From Larkinella sp. C7 (GTDB taxonomy: Bacteria > Bacteroidota > Bacteroidia > Cytophagales > Spirosomataceae), in the NCBI RefSeq assembly GCF_006149005.1, contig NZ_VBSL01000011.1:1-64000 (forward strand): DNA of 64,000 nt. The letters run 5' to 3'. Each line of letters starts with the position of its first letter. Position 1 is the first letter of the stretch. Positions 45,786 to 55,469 of this stretch are shown here, one piece after another. The notes below the pieces were generated by a model, which saw only the letters and a list, made by a program, of their open reading frames with translations, did no database searches and was not told where the DNA came from. The translations under genes and the position numbers were made by a program.

Positions 45786-45799
45786 CAGGGTTTGAAAAT
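45771..45799. repeat. Palindrome spanning the SRPBCC stop codon
   Basis: ATTTTCAAACCCTG (45771-45784) and its exact reverse complement (45786-45799) flank a single A. The TGA stop at 45783-45785 is part of the palindrome. Confidence 0.85.
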
Positions 45800-45843
45800 T
45801 TGATTTTACACTAGAATTCCAGATCGGTAGATTCTTAAAAAGG

Positions 45844-45883
45844 AAAACTCCTGACAAAGCGCCGTGCTGTTGTCAGGAGTTTT
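45844..45883. terminator. Bidirectional intrinsic terminator
   Basis: AAAACTCCTGACAA (45844-45857) pairs perfectly with 45870-45883 around a 12-nt loop, with T runs on both outer sides depending on strand. It separates the convergent SRPBCC and nuclease genes. Confidence 0.85.
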
Positions 45884-45906
45884 TTGGTGTGACGGTCGTT
45901 CAACCG

Positions 45907-45932
45907 CTGACAGGGCCTAAGGCCGCTGTCAG
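45907..45932. repeat. Palindrome covering the nuclease stop codon
   Basis: CTGACAGGGCCT (45907-45918) and the reverse complement of 45920-45932 match apart from one inserted base. The TGA of the minus-strand nuclease gene lies inside it, in the same AAA-CCC-TGA context as the convergent SRPBCC gene. Confidence 0.7.
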
Positions 45933-48900
45933 GGTTTCACTATTTTGATCAAGCGGGACTGTTGTCCGGCCTGGGCGCGAAGCAGGTAGAGACCAGCCGC
46001 CTGGTGACGAACAGTCATCGTCTGGCGTTGCCGCTGGCCCGTTGCTGGAATCGCATGTTGCAAAATCGTACGACCTTGTAGATCCGTTAGCTGAAAGTGA
46101 ACCTCCTCGCCTGCCGGTGCCGAAAACTCTACGTCGAAGACGTCTGAAACCGGGTTGGATAACACCCGAACGTGCAGTCCTTCGCTCGTTTCAGCGGCTG
46201 ATACCCGCGCTCCGGACGCAACGGCTGGCTCGGTTCCGTACACCAGATTGCCCTGATAATAAACCGTAATGCGATCGTTTTCGGAGAAAGGTGCGGCCGC
46301 TTTGTACGAGTAGTCATCCGTTTCCACGAAATTTGACCAGTTGGCTTTCGAAATCCGGTACTGAATGTTCCCCGTATTGCTGAGCGGATACAAGGTGCCA
46401 ACCGCCGGATTCACCTTTAGTTCCAGGTAGGTTTCGGCACCCGTCCGCACGGGATTGACCGGAACGAATTGGCCCGTCACGTTGGCATTACCGAGTTTGG
46501 CGTAGTCGATGAAGTAATTCAGACTGGCGGTCCCTTCGGGCGTAAACCAGTAGCGCACCGTTAGGTCGCCATACGCCAGCGGCACATTGCCTTCGTTGCT
46601 GACTTTCAGATAGGTACTGATCGAATTGGAATTCGGTTTGTTGTTTTTGTTCTCCGAAAGCACCTTCAGTTTGACCAAAGCCGGAGCAATGGGCGGCTCT
46701 TCCCCCCACACCAGCGTGCCGTTGCGATACACCGTTATACGATCTGTCAGGGCGTAGTTAGTATTGGTTCGATAGGAGTAATCATCGGTTTCGCTCAGAT
46801 CGGCCCAGTCTTTGTTCGCAATCCGGGTTTGAATCGGCCCGGAAGTACCGCCCACGGCCAGACTGCCCGCTGAGGGATCAAAACCGTATTCCACGTATCC
46901 ATTGGCCCCATTCCGGGCGGGTGCATCCTGCCGGACATAGGTCATTTTCACTTTGTTATTCCCCAACTGCGCATAATCGATAAAGGTGTTGATGCCCGCG
47001 TAATTTTCCGCCGTAAACCAGTAGCGAACCGTCAATTCGCTGTAAGGCACGGCGGTTATTCCCTCGTTGACCAGTTTCAGATACGGTTTGATCTGGTTGT
47101 TGGTAGCCTGATCGTTTCCGTTATCGCCGTTCTGGTATTGAACTTTCACCTGCGTCAACTGCGACAGATCGAAACGCGCCAGCACCGGAACGTGGTCGGA
47201 GGTCGTATTGCCATAGTCAGGAATTGTCAGATACGGTGTTCCAACCCCCGCCGAACCGGCGAGGTAAGCCGGTGCTAACTCATTGGAAACCATGATGTGA
47301 TCGATCACGTTGTCTTCCGTCAGGTACGTCCGAAAACCGTTGTCACTCAGCACCCGGGTTACGCCCGTAAAACCAGCGGCATCGTCGGTAAATGGTTTGT
47401 AGGTCGTTTCGGTCGGAGCGACATCGGCCACGGTCCGGTCGAGGTCGTCGTTGAAGTCTCCCGCCAGAATCAGCAGATCGTTCGGATACTGCGCTTTGAG
47501 CGTATCATACAACACCTGCACATCGTACTTCCGGCGGTTATACGCCACCAGCGCGTTGGCCCCGCCTTCGTTGGCTTTGGCGTGAAGACCAATTACGTTG
47601 ACCTGCTTGCTCACCCCGGCCACCGTCACGTTGAATTTCCACAAATACGGATACCGCCCGGATGCCCAGAAATTGTCAACGGCGGTCGGATAACCCGTGA
47701 GATTCTCCACTTTTTCCATCAACGGTTTTTGAGAAACCAGCGTTGCTACGTCCGACTTATACAGGATACAAACCCGTTGTGTGTTGGCGGGTAAGGTGCC
47801 CGTCGGTGTCGCCGGGTTGGCCGGAATTTCGTGACCCGGATTGTTGGAAACGAAGGGCGAGCAATTTCCCTGATACCCCGGCAGGCCCGCCAGCAAGCTC
47901 GCAATGGCATTGTCCGACGAGATTTCTTCCAGAACAATGATGTCCGATTGCAGACTGTTCAGGACTGAAATGGCATTGGTCACCTGCTGCGCTTCATTTG
48001 TCGGGCCGTTGCCGGTGCTTCCCAGCCATTCGATGTTCCAGGTGGCTACGTCGAGCGTCTGACTCCGGTCAATTGATCCCCCCGCCAGCACATAGGGCGC
48101 GGCACCCGGCAGATCCTGCGTCGAGCGCGGCAGCAATTGCGTGAGGGTGTTGAACCGACCGACCACCCCGGTGATAGCCGCCGGATTGGCAGGGTTGGTA
48201 TTGCCGGGAATGTTCGTCCCCCGGTTGATCCGCACTTCCTGCGTACCGCTGCCATCCTGTAGCCGGAAATTGGCATCGGGCGTTAGTACAAAAACCGGGT
48301 TGGGCGACGCCACTGTCGTATTCGGACGAATGACGGCGGCATTCACCGTCACCAGTTGCCCTTCAAAATCAGGCAGTTGGGTGGTTGTTACTACCTTGGG
48401 AATCAGCGGCCCCTGTGAACCGAAGCTGGTGAACGTAACCGCTCCCGAAACCTGCTTGTTGCTGTTGAAAGCGCCAATCGTTCCGCCCGTAATCTGAACC
48501 GAGTCGCCAATCTGAACGCTGCTGCGGAAAGCCGCATTGAAAATCGCAATCCCGCCCGTCGGGTCCTGAATGTAGGCCACGTCGTTGAACTGGTTGCTGA
48601 CCGTTACCCGACCCGCAATTTTGCCGCCCGGCAATGCGGAGATTGGCGTATTCACCGGCTGGCTTCGGGCCAGGGCGATGCTGGCAATGGTATTGGGATC
48701 ATACACCGTTCCGCTGACGGTTACATCGAACGATACCGAACCACTGACATTGGTAACATTTCCAGCTGGCGTTCCCTGAGCGGTTCCGGTTAGCCGGACG
48801 TTGATCGGGGTGGCGGCCACACTGCTATTCGAGAGCGGCAACGTCAGGGAAGATGTGTAGGTGTTGCCCGTACTGATTTCAAAACCGGCAGGTGCCGTGA

Positions 48901-49768
48901 TCAGCACATCGGCAGTCAGGTTTGTCCCGGAAACCGTGTAGGATTTGGGCGTTGAGGCAGTTCCTTCCGAGGTGGTAAAGCCTGACAAGGTGGGCGGGTT
49001 TACCGAAAGAACCGGCGTTGGCGTACCTCCGCCTTCGATGGTTGCGGTGATGCTCAGGTCGTCGATGGCCAACCCGTGATCCGAACCGGTGTGGTCGGGA
49101 TCATACCACCGCAGCATGATTTCACTGCCCGGCGCAACCGACAAGCCACTGATCGTGAAGCTCTTGGCCTGGCGATTGGCATTGCCATCAATGGCTCCCG
49201 CCGTACCGCCCGAAACCGAGTTGGAGAAGTTTAATTCAGGAACGGCGGTGTAACTGGTCGGAACCGCCCCACCCGCCGGGCTGGTGGTTTCAATGGCGGA
49301 GGTCGAAATCAAATACGAAAACTGAACGACCTGCGGATCAACGGCGGCACTGTTCCGCCACTGCTCTCCGTTGTAATTTACGGTCAGCGCGGTAATCGTC
49401 GTACCGGTTTCATTTTTCAGGCGGTATCCGTACGTAAAATTTCCGGCAGCCGCATTACCGGAACCGACGGAGCCCAAAGCCCGGTCGGCGCTGGTTCCGA
49501 AGCTGTTCAGTGCCCCGGCATTGGAACTTCCGGTGCCAGCCACGATGGTGGTGCCGGTTCCGGTTCGTTCACCGTACACGCCGGGAATGGTGCTGTTCTG
49601 GCTAAAAACCGGCGAACCACTGGCGGGCAGGGCATCCAGGTTTTCGGTTCGGGTCAGATTCCCAACCGTGAAGGAAACCTGGGCGAAGGTGTTTGCCTGT
49701 ACGGCAAACAGCAACAAAATGAGGACTAAAAAGTCCTTGATGAAGTGTCGTAAAAGTGGATGAAGCAT
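45929..49768 (-). CDS. Large secreted nuclease with CBM3-like domains and T9SS tail
   Basis: A 1279-residue exported multidomain protein. After the signal peptide (about 1-29) come a beta-rich lamin-tail/jelly-roll-like region (about 30-250), an immunoglobulin-like region (about 252-355), an OB-fold-rich segment (about 360-560), and an endonuclease/exonuclease/phosphatase domain (about 572-866). In the last, N578 (WNIEW), E615, H729, D771xN773, D823H and S857DH fit the metal-dependent DNase site. Two CBM3-like cellulose-binding modules follow (about 870-1035 and 1045-1190), then a T9SS sorting domain. It should degrade extracellular DNA and stay on the cell surface or polysaccharide. Confidence 0.85.
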   Translation of the reverse strand: MLHPLLRHFIKDFLVLILLLFAVQANTFAQVSFTVGNLTRTENLDALPASGSPVFSQNSTIPGVYGERTGTGTTIVAGTGSSNAGALNSFGTSADRALGSVGSGNAAAGNFTYGYRLKNETGTTITALTVNYNGEQWRNSAAVDPQVVQFSYLISTSAIETTSPAGGAVPTSYTAVPELNFSNSVSGGTAGAIDGNANRQAKSFTISGLSVAPGSEIMLRWYDPDHTGSDHGLAIDDLSITATIEGGGTPTPVLSVNPPTLSGFTTSEGTASTPKSYTVSGTNLTADVLITAPAGFEISTGNTYTSSLTLPLSNSSVAATPINVRLTGTAQGTPAGNVTNVSGSVSFDVTVSGTVYDPNTIASIALARSQPVNTPISALPGGKIAGRVTVSNQFNDVAYIQDPTGGIAIFNAAFRSSVQIGDSVQITGGTIGAFNSNKQVSGAVTFTSFGSQGPLIPKVVTTTQLPDFEGQLVTVNAAVIRPNTTVASPNPVFVLTPDANFRLQDGSGTQEVRINRGTNIPGNTNPANPAAITGVVGRFNTLTQLLPRSTQDLPGAAPYVLAGGSIDRSQTLDVATWNIEWLGSTGNGPTNEAQQVTNAISVLNSLQSDIIVLEEISSDNAIASLLAGLPGYQGNCSPFVSNNPGHEIPANPATPTGTLPANTQRVCILYKSDVATLVSQKPLMEKVENLTGYPTAVDNFWASGRYPYLWKFNVTVAGVSKQVNVIGLHAKANEGGANALVAYNRRKYDVQVLYDTLKAQYPNDLLILAGDFNDDLDRTVADVAPTETTYKPFTDDAAGFTGVTRVLSDNGFRTYLTEDNVIDHIMVSNELAPAYLAGSAGVGTPYLTIPDYGNTTSDHVPVLARFDLSQLTQVKVQYQNGDNGNDQATNNQIKPYLKLVNEGITAVPYSELTVRYWFTAENYAGINTFIDYAQLGNNKVKMTYVRQDAPARNGANGYVEYGFDPSAGSLAVGGTSGPIQTRIANKDWADLSETDDYSYRTNTNYALTDRITVYRNGTLVWGEEPPIAPALVKLKVLSENKNNKPNSNSISTYLKVSNEGNVPLAYGDLTVRYWFTPEGTASLNYFIDYAKLGNANVTGQFVPVNPVRTGAETYLELKVNPAVGTLYPLSNTGNIQYRISKANWSNFVETDDYSYKAAAPFSENDRITVYYQGNLVYGTEPAVASGARVSAAETSEGLHVRVLSNPVSDVFDVEFSAPAGEEVHFQLTDLQGRTILQHAIPATGQRQRQTMTVRHQAAGLYLLRAQAGQQSRLIKIVKP

Positions 49769-49788
49769 ACGGATAGCGTTGTTTATTA

Positions 49789-49817
49789 CAAAACTATGAC
49801 GCCATGCCAATATCCAA
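49789..49817 (-). promoter_or_regulatory. Promoter of the secreted nuclease
   Basis: Minus-strand TTG (49817-49815) and TAGTTTTG (49796-49789, perfect TAnnTTTG) are 18 bases apart, giving a leader of about 15 bases to the ATG at 49768. Confidence 0.5.
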
Positions 49818-49898
49818 TGTTACCTCTTCATTAATTCTGAAAACATGTTATTAAATCGTCCCATTCAGCTTTAAAACCGCCCTTGTTCCCTGTTTCCG

Positions 49899-51308
49899 CT
49901 ACACTTTCCCCTCGATTTCCAGTGCTTCATCTTCGGCTTCGATGGTCGAACCGTTTTCGTCAAACTCCCCTTCCCAGCGGGCGATGACCACCGTTGCCAG
50001 ACAGTTTCCAATCACGTTGACGGATGTCCGGGCCATGTCCATCAATTCATCGATACCGAGAATGATAAACACCGGCTCCACCGGCAGACCGAATGATGCC
50101 AGCGTTCCGAGCAGGATGACGAGCGTGGCCCGCGGCACCCCCGCGACGCCCTTGCTGGTCAGCATCAGGGTGAAAACCATCAGCAATTGCTGACTGAACG
50201 ACATTTCGATTCCGGCGGCCTGGGCCACAAAAACCGACGCCAGAGACAGGTAAAGTGTGGAGCCATCGAGGTTGAAACTGTAGCCCGTCGGCATCACGAA
50301 GGCCACGATTTTGCGGGGAACACCCAGGCGCGTCATGGCTTCCATCGCTTTCGGCAAGGCGGCTTCCGAACTGGTGGTGGCAAAGGCAATCGAAACCGGT
50401 TCGACCAGCGCCTGAATGAATTTTTTAATGGGTACTTTGGCAATCAGCGCCACCGGAAACAACACCAGCAACAGGAACGCCAGCAGGGCCAGGTAGAGCG
50501 TTGCCAGCAATTGAAAGAGGTTCACCAGAATGCCCAGCCCCATGTGTCCGACGGTGTAGGCGATGGCCGCACCGACCCCGATGGGAGCGAAATACATGAT
50601 GATGGATGTGAATTTGAACATCACTTCCGACAGACTCTCGGCAAATTTCAGCACCGGCCGACGGTAATGCTCCTTCGTAACAGCGAGCGCAATGGCAAAC
50701 AATACGCTAAAAACAACGATCTGGAGGACTTCGCCATTGGCGATGGATTTGGCGATGTTTTCGGGAAAAATATGCAGAACAACGTCTGAAATCGACTGTT
50801 TGGCGACATCCGGCAGTTTTTCTCCACCGGCTACTTCCGGCAGGGTAATGCCAACACCGGCTTTGCTGATGTTGATAGCGGCCAGACCAATAAATAGCGC
50901 GATGGTCGTCACCACCTCAAAATAGAGCAGCGATTTCCAGCCCATCCGGCCCACTTGTTTCAAATCGGAATGCCCCGCAATACCGACCACCAGCGTACCA
51001 AACAGCAGCGGAGCAATGATCGTTTTGATCAGCCGCAGAAAAATCTGACTCAAAACCCGCAGATTAACAGCGGCTTCGGGAAAGTCATTGCCGATTTCCG
51101 CCCCTACCACCATCGAGATCAGAATCCAGGCCGTCAGCGATTTCTTGCGAATACCGTAATAAATCAACCCCACGATCGCCAGCCAACGTACCACCAGCAG
51201 CAGCGTTGTCGGAAGCGCAATCCAGTTCAGATCGGTCAGAACGGTCAGCACAGCCGCCAGGGTAAAAGGAATCAGGGTAATCAGGAGTAAAGATCGATTG
51301 TTCTGCAT
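49899..51308 (-). CDS. Dicarboxylate/amino acid:cation symporter (DAACS)
   Basis: A 469-residue symporter of the GltP/DctA family with about eight helices and two re-entrant loops. Signatures are present: a serine-rich AFATTSSEAALPKAM loop (HP1) and the SFNLDGSTLYLSLASVF and GVPRATLVIL regions (TM7/HP2/TM8). Two or three extra hydrophobic helices precede the usual N-terminus (residues 1-80), unlike short DctA. Substrate could be glutamate, aspartate, succinate or malate. Confidence 0.88.
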   Translation of the reverse strand: MQNNRSLLLITLIPFTLAAVLTVLTDLNWIALPTTLLLVVRWLAIVGLIYYGIRKKSLTAWILISMVVGAEIGNDFPEAAVNLRVLSQIFLRLIKTIIAPLLFGTLVVGIAGHSDLKQVGRMGWKSLLYFEVVTTIALFIGLAAINISKAGVGITLPEVAGGEKLPDVAKQSISDVVLHIFPENIAKSIANGEVLQIVVFSVLFAIALAVTKEHYRRPVLKFAESLSEVMFKFTSIIMYFAPIGVGAAIAYTVGHMGLGILVNLFQLLATLYLALLAFLLLVLFPVALIAKVPIKKFIQALVEPVSIAFATTSSEAALPKAMEAMTRLGVPRKIVAFVMPTGYSFNLDGSTLYLSLASVFVAQAAGIEMSFSQQLLMVFTLMLTSKGVAGVPRATLVILLGTLASFGLPVEPVFIILGIDELMDMARTSVNVIGNCLATVVIARWEGEFDENGSTIEAEDEALEIEGKV

Positions 51309-51436
51309 AGCCGGTTTTTACGGTAGAATCTATTTTGCTGCAAGTATCTTACATCATTTTTAATTTCAAAACAAACCCGGACACTTTCTTTGATTAATTC
51401 ACCAAATAGACTGCTGCACAATATTTTAAGCAGATG

Positions 51437-51469
51437 TTTGGATTTGTTCCGTGACATTGTGTACGTTAG
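51437..51469 (+). promoter_or_regulatory. Putative promoter of the RDD gene
   Basis: TTTG at 51437-51440, 21 bases, then TACGTTAG at 51462-51469 (one base off TAnnTTTG). The leader to the ATG at 51508 would be about 30 bases. Confidence 0.4.
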
Positions 51470-51507
51470 GTCTGTTTTTCAATCTCTTACTCCTTAACCT
51501 CTTTTTT

Positions 51508-51927
51508 ATGCAACCCGTATATAATACGCCTTCTACCCAGGTCAAAGCCGACCCCGGTCAACGATTCGTTGCCGCCCTGATCGACGGCTTTGTGGCTTAC
51601 ATTCCTTTTCTCATTCTGACGGTCGTCAGTTACCGGCTCGCCATGATCGGCTGGATTTTCTTACTGGGCTATCAGCTCACCAAAGATGCGTTGCCGGAAG
51701 TGGGCGGTTTTCTGGGCGGACAAAGCGTCGGCAAAAAAATAATGAAGATAAAAGTCATTAAAGAAGATACCGGTCAGGGCATTCTGGGTGATTACGGCAC
51801 CGCCATCGTGCGGCAGGTATCCCTGATGATTCCCATTTTCGGAATTGTCGATGCCTTCATGGTGCTCGGTGACGACCGGAAGCGGTTTGGCGACAAATGG
51901 GCCAAAACCATCGTGGTCAAAGCCTGA
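51508..51927 (+). CDS. RDD-family membrane protein
   Basis: A 139-residue protein with two or three hydrophobic helices. The family hallmarks are visible: RFVAALIDGF (the R..D pair in the first helix) and GKKIMKIKV. RDD proteins are small membrane proteins, some with Na+/H+ antiport activity, mostly without known role. ATG 51508 removes an upstream hydrophobic stretch that lies across a promoter. Confidence 0.75.
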   Translation: MQPVYNTPSTQVKADPGQRFVAALIDGFVAYIPFLILTVVSYRLAMIGWIFLLGYQLTKDALPEVGGFLGGQSVGKKIMKIKVIKEDTGQGILGDYGTAIVRQVSLMIPIFGIVDAFMVLGDDRKRFGDKWAKTIVVKA

Positions 51928-51937
51928 TCGATTCTAA

Positions 51938-51980
51938 AAAAAACCGGGGCAATGTTTGAAAACCGCTGCCCCGGTTTTTT
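51938..51980 (+). terminator. Intrinsic terminator after the RDD gene
   Basis: AAAAAACCGGGGCA (51938-51951) and TGCCCCGGTTTTTT (51967-51980) form a perfect 14-bp stem ending in T6, 10 bases after the stop. Confidence 0.85.
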
Positions 51981-52173
51981 AATGCGCAATGCCGACTGAA
52001 CAAATGCTTTCGCCTGTTCAATGGTCATTACTACTTTTTGATTAAATTACCCGGAAAACTGGCCGATAAACCCATTCTGCAGCCATTTGTCCCAAAACCG
52101 GGTTAAGCCAACCGGAGGCTTCTATCTTCGTACCCGGAATCCATTACGCATCCGGGCTTTTTTTAACCTATCT

Positions 52174-53088
52174 ATGAACATTCTTGAAACCCGCCACATT
52201 GTCAAACAATACGCACAACACCGGGCTTTAGACGACGTCAGCATCGACATTCCGCGCGGGCAGATCTTCGGTCTGCTCGGACCCAACGGCGCCGGTAAAA
52301 CCTCCCTCATCCGGATTATCAACCAGATCACCGGCCCCGACGAAGGCGAAGTTTTTTTCGACGGCAAACCGCTCGGTCCCGAACACATCAGCCGCATCGG
52401 GTATCTACCCGAAGAACGCGGCTTGTACAAAAAAATGAAGGTCGGCGAACAACTGCTGTATCTGGCTCAACTCAAGGGCCTAAGCGAACGGCAGGCGATG
52501 GACAAACTGAAAGCCTGGTTCATCAAATTCGACATCAAGACGTGGTGGACCAAAAACGTGGAGGATCTGTCGAAAGGGATGCAGCAGAAAATTCAGTTTG
52601 TGGCCACGGTGCTGCACGAACCGGATCTGATTATTCTCGACGAACCTTTCTCCGGTTTCGACCCGATCAATGCCAACCTGATCAAAGACGAAATTCTGGA
52701 ACTGCGCGAAAAAGGTAGCACCATCATTTTCTCGACGCACCGCATGGAATCCGTCGAAGAACTCTGCGACCACATTGCGCTGATTCACCGCTCTAAAAAA
52801 GTCCTCGACGGCCCGAAGAAAGCCATCAAGGAACAGTTCAAAACCCATACCTACCACGTTGAATACCAGGGTGTTTTGAATGACCTCAATCCGGCGTATA
52901 CAGTTTTGGATAAAAAAACGCTGGAAGATGGTTACCTGCGCGCCAATATCCGGATTCCGCGCGACGCAGCCGTCAACGAGCTGGTTCGTGACCTCATCGA
53001 CCACGTGAACGTGCGTGCCTTTGGCGAAAACATTCCTTCCATGAACGACATCTTCATCAAAGCCGTCGGCGAAGTTCCCACAACTTAA
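52174..53088 (+). CDS. ABC transporter ATP-binding protein (ABC-2 exporter)
   Basis: A 304-residue ATPase: Walker A GPNGAGKTS (36-44), signature LSKGMQQK (about 130), Walker B LIILDEPFSGFD, and H-loop FSTHR. The C-terminal 90 residues match the NatA-like extension. It pairs with the permease that follows. A hairpin CCCGGA/TCCGGG (52133-52156) with a following T run lies in the leader and might attenuate the transcript; this is weak. Start at 52174 gives the standard N-terminus. Confidence 0.9.
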   Translation: MNILETRHIVKQYAQHRALDDVSIDIPRGQIFGLLGPNGAGKTSLIRIINQITGPDEGEVFFDGKPLGPEHISRIGYLPEERGLYKKMKVGEQLLYLAQLKGLSERQAMDKLKAWFIKFDIKTWWTKNVEDLSKGMQQKIQFVATVLHEPDLIILDEPFSGFDPINANLIKDEILELREKGSTIIFSTHRMESVEELCDHIALIHRSKKVLDGPKKAIKEQFKTHTYHVEYQGVLNDLNPAYTVLDKKTLEDGYLRANIRIPRDAAVNELVRDLIDHVNVRAFGENIPSMNDIFIKAVGEVPTT

Positions 53089-53108
53089 TTTTGAATGCGT
53101 GAATGATA

Positions 53109-53163
53109 GAATGAGTGAATAGTTTCGCCAGAGGGCGGCTTTCACCAAACTATTCACTCATTC
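53109..53163. repeat. Intergenic hairpin island between ABC genes
   Basis: GAATGAGTGAATAGTTT (53109-53125) has its exact reverse complement at 53147-53163, with a GCC/GGC mini-hairpin in the loop. Further ATTCACTC units extend to about 53184. It splits the ABC operon, so if it terminates it must do so only partly. Confidence 0.8.
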
Positions 53164-53193
53164 GCACATTCACTCATTCACTCATTGACTGTC

Positions 53194-54528
53194 ATGAAAA
53201 TAATTTTCCTCATTCTGAAGCGCGAATACCTGGTACGGGTTAAGAAAAAGTCTTTTCTGATTATGACCCTGGTGACGCCCCTGCTGGTTTCCTGCATCTG
53301 GCTCATCCCGATTTTTTTCGCCATGCGCGACATCGACCAGAAAAAAATCGAAGTGATCGACGAAACCGGCAAGTTTGCAAGCACCTTTAAAAACACCAAA
53401 GAACTGGTTTTCCAGCCGGTTAAAACGCCGGTTGAACAAGCCAAGAAAGACTTCGGTAAAAGTGGCTACGACGTGTTGGTTCACATCCCGGCTTCCATTC
53501 TGGAGAACCCGAAAAGCCTGAAGATATACGCCGAGAAAAACGTCAGCCTGGAGGTGAAAAACGGGATTGAAAAAGCCATCGAGCAGGAAATCGAGAATAT
53601 CCGGTTGCTCGACGCCGGGATTGACCGCAAGGTGCTCGAAAGCACGAAGGTGGACGTGTCGTCGGACACGTACAGCCTGAGCGACGAAGGCGAAAAGGAC
53701 AGCAGTTCGGGGGCGGCCACGGGCATTGGCTACCTGTGCGCGTTCATCATTTACATCGCCATTTTCATTTATGGGGTGCAGGTGATGCGGGGCGTTATGG
53801 AAGAAAAAACCAACCGCATTGTGGAAGTGATCATCTCGTCGGTCAAACCGTTCCAGTTGATGGCGGGAAAAATTACCGGCGTTGCGCTGGTGGGTCTGAC
53901 GCAGTTTCTGCTCTGGATTTTGCTCACCTTCGGGATTTCATCCGTCATGTCGAACGTACTGGGCATGGAAAGTCTGGGACCGCAGAAACGGGTTGAACAA
54001 ATGGCCCAGCAGCCCGGTGTGGCGCAGGCTCCGGCGGTTGACAAACCCAAAACAGAACAAAAAAGCAGCCCGGTGACGGCGATTTTCAAAGCTGTCAGCA
54101 CCCTGAACATTCCGCTGATTATTGGCTGTTTCCTCATTTATTTCATCGGTGGCTACCTGATTTACAGTGCGTTGTTTGCGGCCGTGGGGTCTGCCGTCGA
54201 TAGCGACACGGATGTTCAGCAGTTTATGTTTCCGATCACCATTCCACTGGTTCTGTCGTTTATCATGGCGCAGTTCATCATCCGCGAACCCGACGGCGCG
54301 GTGGCTTTCTGGATGTCGATGATTCCCTTCACCTCGCCCATCATCATGATGGTTCGCATTCCGTTCGGCGTTCCGGCCTGGGAAATTGTGCTGTCGGTCA
54401 CGTTGCTCATCGGCGGTTTTCTGGGAACCGCCTGGCTGGCCGCCCGAATCTACCGCGTCGGCATTCTGATGTACGGCAAAAAACCGTCGTATAAAGAGTT
54501 GGTGAAATGGGTGTTTTACAAGGCTTGA
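53194..54528 (+). CDS. ABC-2 type permease (NatB-like)
   Basis: A 444-residue permease of the ABC-2 type: one N-terminal helix (about 20-42), a large extracytoplasmic domain (about 43-175), and five C-terminal helices (from about 185). The pattern VMRGVMEEKTNRIVEVIISSVKP is the family's conserved amphipathic loop. Genes of this form export sodium or small molecules. Works with the ATPase upstream. Confidence 0.88.
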   Translation: MKIIFLILKREYLVRVKKKSFLIMTLVTPLLVSCIWLIPIFFAMRDIDQKKIEVIDETGKFASTFKNTKELVFQPVKTPVEQAKKDFGKSGYDVLVHIPASILENPKSLKIYAEKNVSLEVKNGIEKAIEQEIENIRLLDAGIDRKVLESTKVDVSSDTYSLSDEGEKDSSSGAATGIGYLCAFIIYIAIFIYGVQVMRGVMEEKTNRIVEVIISSVKPFQLMAGKITGVALVGLTQFLLWILLTFGISSVMSNVLGMESLGPQKRVEQMAQQPGVAQAPAVDKPKTEQKSSPVTAIFKAVSTLNIPLIIGCFLIYFIGGYLIYSALFAAVGSAVDSDTDVQQFMFPITIPLVLSFIMAQFIIREPDGAVAFWMSMIPFTSPIIMMVRIPFGVPAWEIVLSVTLLIGGFLGTAWLAARIYRVGILMYGKKPSYKELVKWVFYKA

Positions 54529-54531
54529 AAG

Positions 54532-54646
<115 letters not shown>

Positions 54647-54651
54647 AAAAT

Positions 54652-55425
54652 CTACGTATTCAACCACCCCTTAAACGAGTCTGCCCGCTCCCGGCTTACC
54701 GAAACTTCTTCTTCCGAGGGCCGGTGTTTCAGCCAGACCCGCAGCCGTCCGTTGAAATACGGTTCGATGCGTTCGATGGCCGACAGATGGGTGATGTACT
54801 TGCGGTTTATCCGGAAGAAATGCCGGGGGTCCAGCTTGGCCTCCAGTTCGTCGAGCGTTTCGTCGACAATGTATTTACGGTTTTGATTCGTAATCAGAAA
54901 CACGACCTTATCGTCGGCGTAGAGGTACAGAATATCGGAGGTTTCGACCACATCGAACCGCCCACCCTGTTTGATCAGAAACCGGCTTTTGTAGGTAACC
55001 GGCTTGATGCCAAAGTCTTCCAGCATTTTCACGAGGTTTTTTGACGCCCCCGGCTGGCTGTCGGCCGATTGCCGCTGGTGCCGAAATTTCTGGATCGCTT
55101 TGGTCAGTTCCTCCTGTTCAATGGGTTTCAGCAAATAATCGACGCTATTGACTTTGAAGGCCCGCAGCGCATATTCGTCGTAGGCGGTTGTAAAAATAAC
55201 CGGCGTTTTCACCTCTACCTGCTGGAAAATCTCGAAACTCAGCCCATCGGCAAGTTGAATATCCATCAGCAGCAAATCCGGCGCGGGATTGGTTTGCCAC
55301 CAGCGGACAAATGCCCGCACGGTGTCGATCTTTCCCACCATTTCGGCATCGGGGGCTACCTCCCGAATCAACCCTTCCATTCGTTTGACGGCCAGTGGCT
55401 CGTCTTCCACAATTAATATTTTCAT
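54652..55425 (-). CDS. LytTR-family response regulator
   Basis: A 257-residue regulator. The receiver domain (1-120) has D55 in LLLMDIQLADG as the phosphorylation site, T/Y in FTTAYDEYA, and K in YLLKPIEQ. The LytTR DNA-binding domain follows (about 150-257, FLIKQGGRFDVVETSDI, NRKYIVDETL, RINRKYITHLS). Third gene of the minus-strand operon with its kinase. Confidence 0.93.
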   Translation of the reverse strand: MKILIVEDEPLAVKRMEGLIREVAPDAEMVGKIDTVRAFVRWWQTNPAPDLLLMDIQLADGLSFEIFQQVEVKTPVIFTTAYDEYALRAFKVNSVDYLLKPIEQEELTKAIQKFRHQRQSADSQPGASKNLVKMLEDFGIKPVTYKSRFLIKQGGRFDVVETSDILYLYADDKVVFLITNQNRKYIVDETLDELEAKLDPRHFFRINRKYITHLSAIERIEPYFNGRLRVWLKHRPSEEEVSVSRERADSFKGWLNT

Positions 55426-55469
55426 TCCGGTAAGCAATTTCCAACCTTGTGATTTACTTCTGAGGGCAA

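Noticed and set aside
52133-52164. Riboswitch or attenuator before the ABC ATPase
   Set aside because: Only a 6-bp stem with a T run; no conserved aptamer.
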